Positions 60,659-64,000 of a stretch of 64,000 nt of DNA are shown here, one piece after another. The first letter of the stretch is position 1; every line of letters starts with the position of its first letter. This DNA comes from Fomes fomentarius (lineage: Eukaryota > Basidiomycota > Agaricomycetes > Polyporales > Polyporaceae). Location of the stretch: contig JABYQN010000002.1 in assembly GCA_022606135.1 (NCBI GenBank), positions 3,596,001 to 3,660,000 of the forward strand, read 5' to 3'. The notes under the pieces are model-generated. The model ran no database searches, had not been told where the DNA came from, and saw only the letters and a program-made list of their open reading frames with translations. The translations under genes were made by a program, and so were the position numbers.

Positions 60659-61982
60659 CTACGCACTTGGATGCGCGATCTTCCTCTCTTCGCGGCATAT
60701 CGCCATGAACCTGGAGTCTGAGACCCAGGTGGGAGTTTTGTTCTTCGGCGTGAGGGCCAACCGAAGTCCGTCACCGCGCCTGTGACCAGGTTCGACGCTG
60801 TCCCAGATGTGAACTCCATCGATGCGGCGGGCGCGAAGCCAAAGCTGGTAGGTAGGCAGCGCAGATGGCGGCTTCACGGTGTGACGGTACACGCTGCCAA
60901 GGCTGGGTGTGCCCTCAAGAGTCGAGTCGGGTGGAGGCTCGAGGATGTGCCTCGGCCCTTCGCCGCCGAACCAGACGGTCTCGATGGACATGGACCCGCC
61001 GCGCTTGTCCTTCGGTCCCGGGCTTGCGCGCGTACTGACGTTGCGCTTGATCAAGGAGCCGTTGAACTGTGTGATGCATGAGTACGTTGATGAGTTTACA
61101 GATTAAACACAACTTACGTCGTTGCCTTCGCCCCACCGCTTGCGGACCGGGGTGGAGCGCAAGGACGGGGGTGGAGTTGACTGCAAGGATGTGAGGGACG
61201 ACGCTCCGGATAGGGACCGGGCACGAGCCTTCGCTGGGACGCGTGAGGAGCTTGCTACATCGGGGACACACTCCTCGTTGTCTGAAGCCGGAACAGTCTC
61301 CTCGTCTACAGAAGGCAGACGTCGTTTGCGAGCTGGCTGCGGCGTCGCAAGGCGCTTCTTCCCGTCGTCGGTGTCGTCCTCGGTGTCGTTGTCGGTATCG
61401 TCCTCGGTGTCCTCGTCCACGGTTGGTAGACGGGATTCTGTATAGAGGGGGTCGACAGGTGTAGTCGAACGGGCACGTAAAGACGGACTGGAGCGAGCGG
61501 GAGTGGCAAAGGTGGCAGGGGTAGCTGTAGGAGTGACCTTGGTCGGCCGAACACCTGATGCACGCGCGGAGCCAGAGGCTGAGGCTGGACGCATTTTGGC
61601 TGAAGAAGCACTCTCGATGCCTGCAGAACTAGCCTGACGACGGGCCCGAGAACCAGCAGGGGCATTGGAGGAGCAGGGGGCGCCGTGATTGCTGAAAATA
61701 CATCGGGTAAGTGTATCTGGCATTAGGCGAACAATTCAGACAGACGTACTTAGACAAGGCTTCGTCAACCACCCCCGCTTCCTCCCATTCCTCGGAGTCG
61801 ATAGTGGGAAGAGAGCGAGAGCGATTGGCAGGTGTGGAGGGTACATGCTCGAGGGGACGGTTGTGACCTGCACGTCGGACGTCCTCGAGGTACTCCCGCC
61901 GCAATACTCGTGCATACAACAAGAATACGCCGGTGATAGAGAAGAATGCGACAAGGGTCGCTATGTCTACCGTGATAGGCAT
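60659..61982 (-). CDS. Tandem paralogue C: N-terminal TM, acidic disordered middle, shared C-terminal domain
   Basis: Three exons join from ATG 61982 (MPITVDIATLVAFFSITGVF) to TAG 60659, about 385 residues. It has an N-terminal membrane helix (residues 5-24) followed by basic residues. A long disordered region contains an acidic repeat (DEDTEDDTDNDTEDDTDDG) next to basic clusters (KKRL, PARKRRL). The C-terminal domain has SIETVWFGGEGPRHILEPPP, LGSVYRHT, QLWLRARR and the signature IWDSVEPGHRRGDGLRLALT then TPTWVSDSRF. It is the most divergent of the trio (H-R for Y-Q in the signature). Splice sites are gtacgt/ttttcag and gtaagt/cacag. Confidence 0.6.
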
Positions 61983-62386
61983 TGGGGAGGAGGGTGGATG
62001 GGGAAGAGCCCCACTGAACGCCGTGGGTTAATAAGCTTGAGTAGACAAAGACCTTGTAAATGCATCAGTAGACGACAGTTCAAAGGGTGATGGACGACAC
62101 CACTGAAGAGTTTGTGGCACTGACGAAAGGGCAAGGCGAAAGCTCGTAGACGGAAAAAGAGACACATCGCCCTTTGCGACAGAAACGAGGGCGAGATTGC
62201 CTATCGGTATACGTCGCCATCCACATGTGACGGGAAGCACATTGCGACACGCAACGTCTCTTCTTGTTCTCCAACATACAGTCAATTACACGATACAATA
62301 CGAGATACAAGTACACAAGCAGCGATTCTGTGCGTGACGATACTTCCCTGTCACACCAGCGAGCGTCCGAGGCCTGTATTGAAACC
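61983..62386. other. Intergenic between PH-like gene and paralogue C
   Basis: About 400 bp containing the promoter of paralogue C and the 3' UTR of the upstream gene. No GCAC repeats are seen here, unlike upstream of A and B. Confidence 0.35.
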
Positions 62387-63133
62387 TTAGAGGCCATCCT
62401 GGCCAGCGGCGGGGAGAGTTGTCATCTCTGAGCCGGTGTGTCAGTGCGACATCGACATCCGAATATATGTTACGCGATGAACTCACCATCGACGACCTGG
62501 TCCTGGTTGCCCTCAATCGGGAAGGAGTCCATGACTTCCTTGAAAGCAGCATCGAGTCCTTTGCAGAAGTTGCGCGATGCACCGCTCGCAATCCACCAAG
62601 CCGAAGTGAATTCGACGAACTCATCGAACGAGCGGAATCGAATGTGGAACATGCGGAGGGGCTCCCCGTCCGGTCCCGTCTCGGTGATTGACACGGTGGT
62701 CTGGGTCTGAAGAGCGTACTTGATTTGACTGGGCCGAACGAGCTGTGAAAAACAAAGACTCACCTGGAATGCGTCCAAGGTAAAAGATGAGTTGAGCGTC
62801 TTCGCGATCAGCGGCTGGAAAGTGTCCCGGCTGCTGGCGAGACGGTAATGCCAGTTGCCGTTCCGTAGCCCTTCGCAGATGATGAGGCCGTCTAGACTTG
62901 ACGTTAATGAAGACGTCCAGAGACACGAGCATAGACTCACAAAGGCCCGACGTAACCTCAACCAGAGCAACCTGACTAGCCGTCCAGGCTAACTTCTCAG
63001 CATTCTCAATACCTACCATCTCGCGATCATCCAGGACGGAGACCTTAAAATTGGAGACGAGGACGGACGGAATGCTGCAAAACAATGTCAGTGCCGTCTC
63101 CAGTTTGGGTGTACGTAGGCGGACTAACGGCAT
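62387..63133 (-). CDS. Small unknown protein, possibly PH-like fold
   Basis: Read from ATG 63133 to TAA 62387. The best chain has a tiny first exon (ATGCC), then PSVLVSNFKVSVLDDREMVG, AWTASQVALVEVTSGLY, GLIICEGLRNGNWHYRLASS, VSITETGPDGEPLRMFHIRF and SFDEFVEFTSAWWIASGA, about 215-225 residues ending LPAAGQDGL. The alternation of short strands ending in a helix (FDEFVEFTSAWW) is what a PH-like domain looks like. Rec114-type meiotic proteins have this layout, but that is only a weak guess. A 21-nt in-frame stretch at 62743-62763 looks like an ultra-short intron. Confidence 0.5.
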
Positions 63134-63290
63134 TTCTGACGAGTGCGACGAGTGGACGATTGGTGGGGACTTGAGAGGATTGAGCGACGAGGAGAAGGGA
63201 CTGGGAAGCTTCTTATCCTGGGCGACACAAAGGATGCCTTTACAGTGGTGACCTGTGCCTCATGGCTTTCTTTCGCTGCTTTGTCCCTGG

Positions 63291-63410
63291 CGTGGTGCGG
63301 AGCGCGGCGTGGTGAAGTGCGTCGCGGGACAGCGTGGTGAAGTGCGTCGCGGGACGGCGTGGTGAAGTGTGGTGTGAGGCGGTGTGATGAATTGCGTTGC
63401 GGGACGGCGT
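63291..63410. repeat. 24-bp GTGAAGTGCGTCGCGGGAC minisatellite between divergent genes
   Basis: The unit gcgtggtgaagtgcgtcgcg plus ggac is repeated about three times exactly and then degenerates (gtgtggtgtgaggcggtgtg). It occupies almost the whole space between the start of the PH-like gene (63133, minus) and that of the next gene (63419, plus). Confidence 0.85.
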
Positions 63411-63418
63411 GCTCTAGC

Positions 63419-64000
63419 ATGTCGCGGACGATTGAGCAGAGGCAAGTTGAAGTTGTATGTCGCTACAGTCAGTGAGTCACGTTGCTCTCAAAATGGAAAT
63501 TTCCTCAGCGCCTTCGGAAAACACCGGGCGAATGCTGGTACGTTATGCTTCTCTTCAATCGCGGGGTACATAACCTTCTCTTTTGTGCCAACTGACTATG
63601 AAAGCCTCCGCACAGTCATCTCTCTCCTTGAATTCAGTCCACCATGTCCTCGTAAGATAGCGTCGTGAGTCCCTAGGAGTGCTTGCGCTGACTTCTCCAT
63701 ACATAGCCATAGCTCGGAGTCGACACCCCACATCTTGTACGCGACTGATGCAGCTGAGATCGCTACACCTGACGAAGCTGGCCGGCTACGCTGGCTCAGC
63801 ACACGCGTTGTTCTCGCCGAACTGAGCGCAGACACTCGTGAGTACAATTTTCCCTACGTATTCAAGCTATGTATATATTCATATATACAATCCTGGAACA
63901 GTCGGAGTAGTTGCACGTTACATTGGCCCATCTCCCGCCACGATACCCGGTCTATCCGCTATCATCGATGAGCACTTCTGGTATGCTCTGGACGAGGTAT
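63419..64000 (+). CDS. Unknown spliced gene, 3' end outside window
   Basis: Five exons join in frame (63419-63471, 63509-63537, 63616-63664, 63707-63837, 63902 to the window edge) from MSRTIEQRQVEVVCRYSHAF. All introns are GT-AG, three have good gtgagt donors and ctgac branch sites. The product includes VISLLEFSPPCPRKIAS, STPHILYATDAAEIATPDEA, LRWLSTRVVLAELSADTLGV and YIGPSPATIPGLSAIIDEHF. Because these short exons read as protein only when spliced this way, I take the gene to be real. No family is recognised. It is divergent from the PH-like gene, with 285 bp between starts. Confidence 0.55.

Noticed and set aside
60553..60819. 88-codon minus-strand ORF at the end of paralogue C
   Set aside because: It is a shifted frame over the same domain; the in-phase frame carrying the shared signature ends at 60659.

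Overview
This window is nuclear DNA from a basidiomycete fungus, most likely a wood-decaying agaricomycete. Genes carry many short (about 45-70 nt) GT-AG introns. The housekeeping genes (EF-1alpha, SNF4, ELP5, AspRS, aspartate aminotransferase) are fungal in type. A GH74 xyloglucanase with a fungal CBM1 and a Plavaka-type transposase point to Agaricomycetes. No bacterial operon, CRISPR, rRNA or tRNA signal was found. Exon boundaries come from reading splice consensus and frame continuity by eye, without transcript evidence.

Region 1 (1-31 kb) is a dense, conserved, gene-rich block. In order it holds: the 3' part of a PAS-kinase-like Ser/Thr kinase, TEF1, a dienelactone hydrolase, a membrane GNAT acetyltransferase, an alpha/beta hydrolase, ELP5, a large disordered protein, mitochondrial aspartate aminotransferase, cytosolic AspRS, a single-pass membrane protein, an SSH4/EAR1-like SPRY Rsp5 adaptor (with an apparent one-base frame break), the AMPK gamma subunit SNF4, a VAM7-like PX-SNARE, an MTM1/SLC25A39-type mitochondrial carrier, and a very long LRR-DH-PH RhoGEF. 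Several pairs are divergent with about 290-370 bp between starts and probably share promoters.

Region 2 (32-49 kb) is looser. It has a roughly 2 kb stretch without genes, an amino-acid permease, a degenerate kinase-like protein, the GH74-CBM1 xyloglucanase, an LRR protein, and an F-box-like locus whose frame is broken in at least two places.

Region 3 (49-63.4 kb) is the accessory part. A DUF4246 gene is cut off abruptly near 49,860 by unrelated AT-rich sequence. A 24-bp minisatellite, a GCAC-rich repeat field and a full-length-looking Plavaka/CMC transposase follow. Next comes a co-oriented series of unrecognised genes: a coiled-coil protein with a C-terminal membrane segment; three tandem paralogues, each with an N-terminal membrane segment, a disordered middle and a shared C-terminal domain with the signature IW-x(2)-V-x(2)-G-[YH]-[QR]-R-x-DG-x-RL-x-LT; and a PH-like small protein. 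A further spliced gene runs off the right edge. The tandem paralogue family is the best candidate here for something undescribed. GCAC/GTGCGG repeats lie upstream of several of these genes and resemble those beside the transposon.
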